A stretch of DNA of 64,000 nt from Aquila chrysaetos chrysaetos (lineage: Eukaryota > Chordata > Aves > Accipitriformes > Accipitridae), in the NCBI RefSeq assembly GCF_900496995.4, contig NC_044010.1, positions 6,944,001 to 7,008,000 of the forward strand, read 5' to 3'. The position numbers and the translations under genes are program-made. Under the pieces are notes generated by a model that saw only the letters and a program-made list of their open reading frames with translations, had not been told where the DNA came from and did not search any database. Positions 63,569 through 64,000 of the stretch are shown here, piece by piece (positions within the stretch are counted from its first letter, which is position 1; each line of letters begins with the position of its first letter).

Positions 63569-64000
63569 TGGGTTGACCCTGGCTGGATGCCAGGTGCCCA
63601 CCAAAGCTGCTCTATCACTCCCTCTCCTCAACTGGACAGCAGAGAGAAAAAATAATGAAAGGCTCATGGGTCAAGAAAAGGATAGGGAGATCACTCACCA
63701 ATTACAATCACGGGCAAAACAAATTAATTTATCACCAATCAAATCGGTGTAGGATAGTGAGAAATAAAAACTAATTCTTAAAACACCTTCCCCCCACCCC
63801 TCCCTTCTTCCCAGACTTAACTTTAGTCCTGATTTCTCTACCTCCTCCCCACCCCTGAGTGGCACAGGGGGACGGGGAATGGGGATTGCAGTCAGTTCAT
63901 CACACATTGTTTCTGCTGCTCCTTCTTCCTCAGGGGGAGAACTCCTCATACTCTTCTACTGCTCCAGCATGGGGTTCCCCCATCGGGAGACAGTGCTCCA
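63569..64000 (-). mobile_element. Second type of avian ERV LTR, minus orientation, cut by the window edge
   Basis: Starts TGGGTTGACCCTGGCTGGATGCCAGGTGCCCACC and continues with GGGTCAAGAAAAGGATAGGGAGATCACTCACC, ATTACAATCACGGGCAAAAC and a pyrimidine-rich CTTCCCCCCACCCC part. I recognise it as a common avian LTR family distinct from the ERVL-type copies. It continues past 64000. Confidence 0.75.

Overview
The window looks like bird genomic DNA, probably from a neoavian species. The evidence is CR1 LINE fragments, several avian ERVL-type solo LTRs, short-intron genes with vertebrate splice sites, and proteins matching vertebrate NEPRO, TAF13, GTPBP8 and CD200R1. NEPRO, GTPBP8 and CD200R1 are also neighbours on human 3q13.2 (from memory), so this is a conserved vertebrate block. 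It carries TAF13, a Spire-family gene and a provirus that I do not associate with it in mammals.

Layout. At 0.9-6.9 kb (minus) are KIND and WH2 exons of a Spire-like actin nucleator that runs off the left edge. At 7.5-8.15 kb is an ERVL-type LTR. A CpG island leads into NEPRO (plus, nine exons, 9033-14615, 533 aa). TAF13 (minus, four exons, 124 aa) starts in a second CpG island, from which an unidentified plus-strand transcript may also arise. At 18.6-27.1 kb (minus) is a nearly full-length gammaretrovirus-like (class I) provirus: two LTRs of about 590 bp, a tRNA-Arg-type primer site, broken gag and pro-pol, and one uninterrupted 449-aa env. From 27.1 to 36.5 kb, splice-flanked blocks of uncertain coding status lie among CR1 and LTR insertions. 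GTPBP8 (minus, six exons, 278 aa) occupies 38.8-41.7 kb below a third CpG island. CD200R1-like (plus, five exons, 296 aa) occupies 48.4-52.9 kb. The right end (54-64 kb) shows no gene I can support. It holds a 48-bp tandem array, two opposed solo LTRs, a CR1 fragment and part of another LTR.

The genes have unrelated jobs: actin nucleation, nucleolar function, TFIID transcription, a mitochondrial GTPase, and an immune receptor for CD200. They do not form a pathway. The most notable points are the intact env in an otherwise disabled young provirus, the extra Spire-like gene, and the short CD200R tail without an NPxY motif. Exon boundaries were placed by eye from reading frame, GT/AG sites and remembered family sequences. 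No database search was run.
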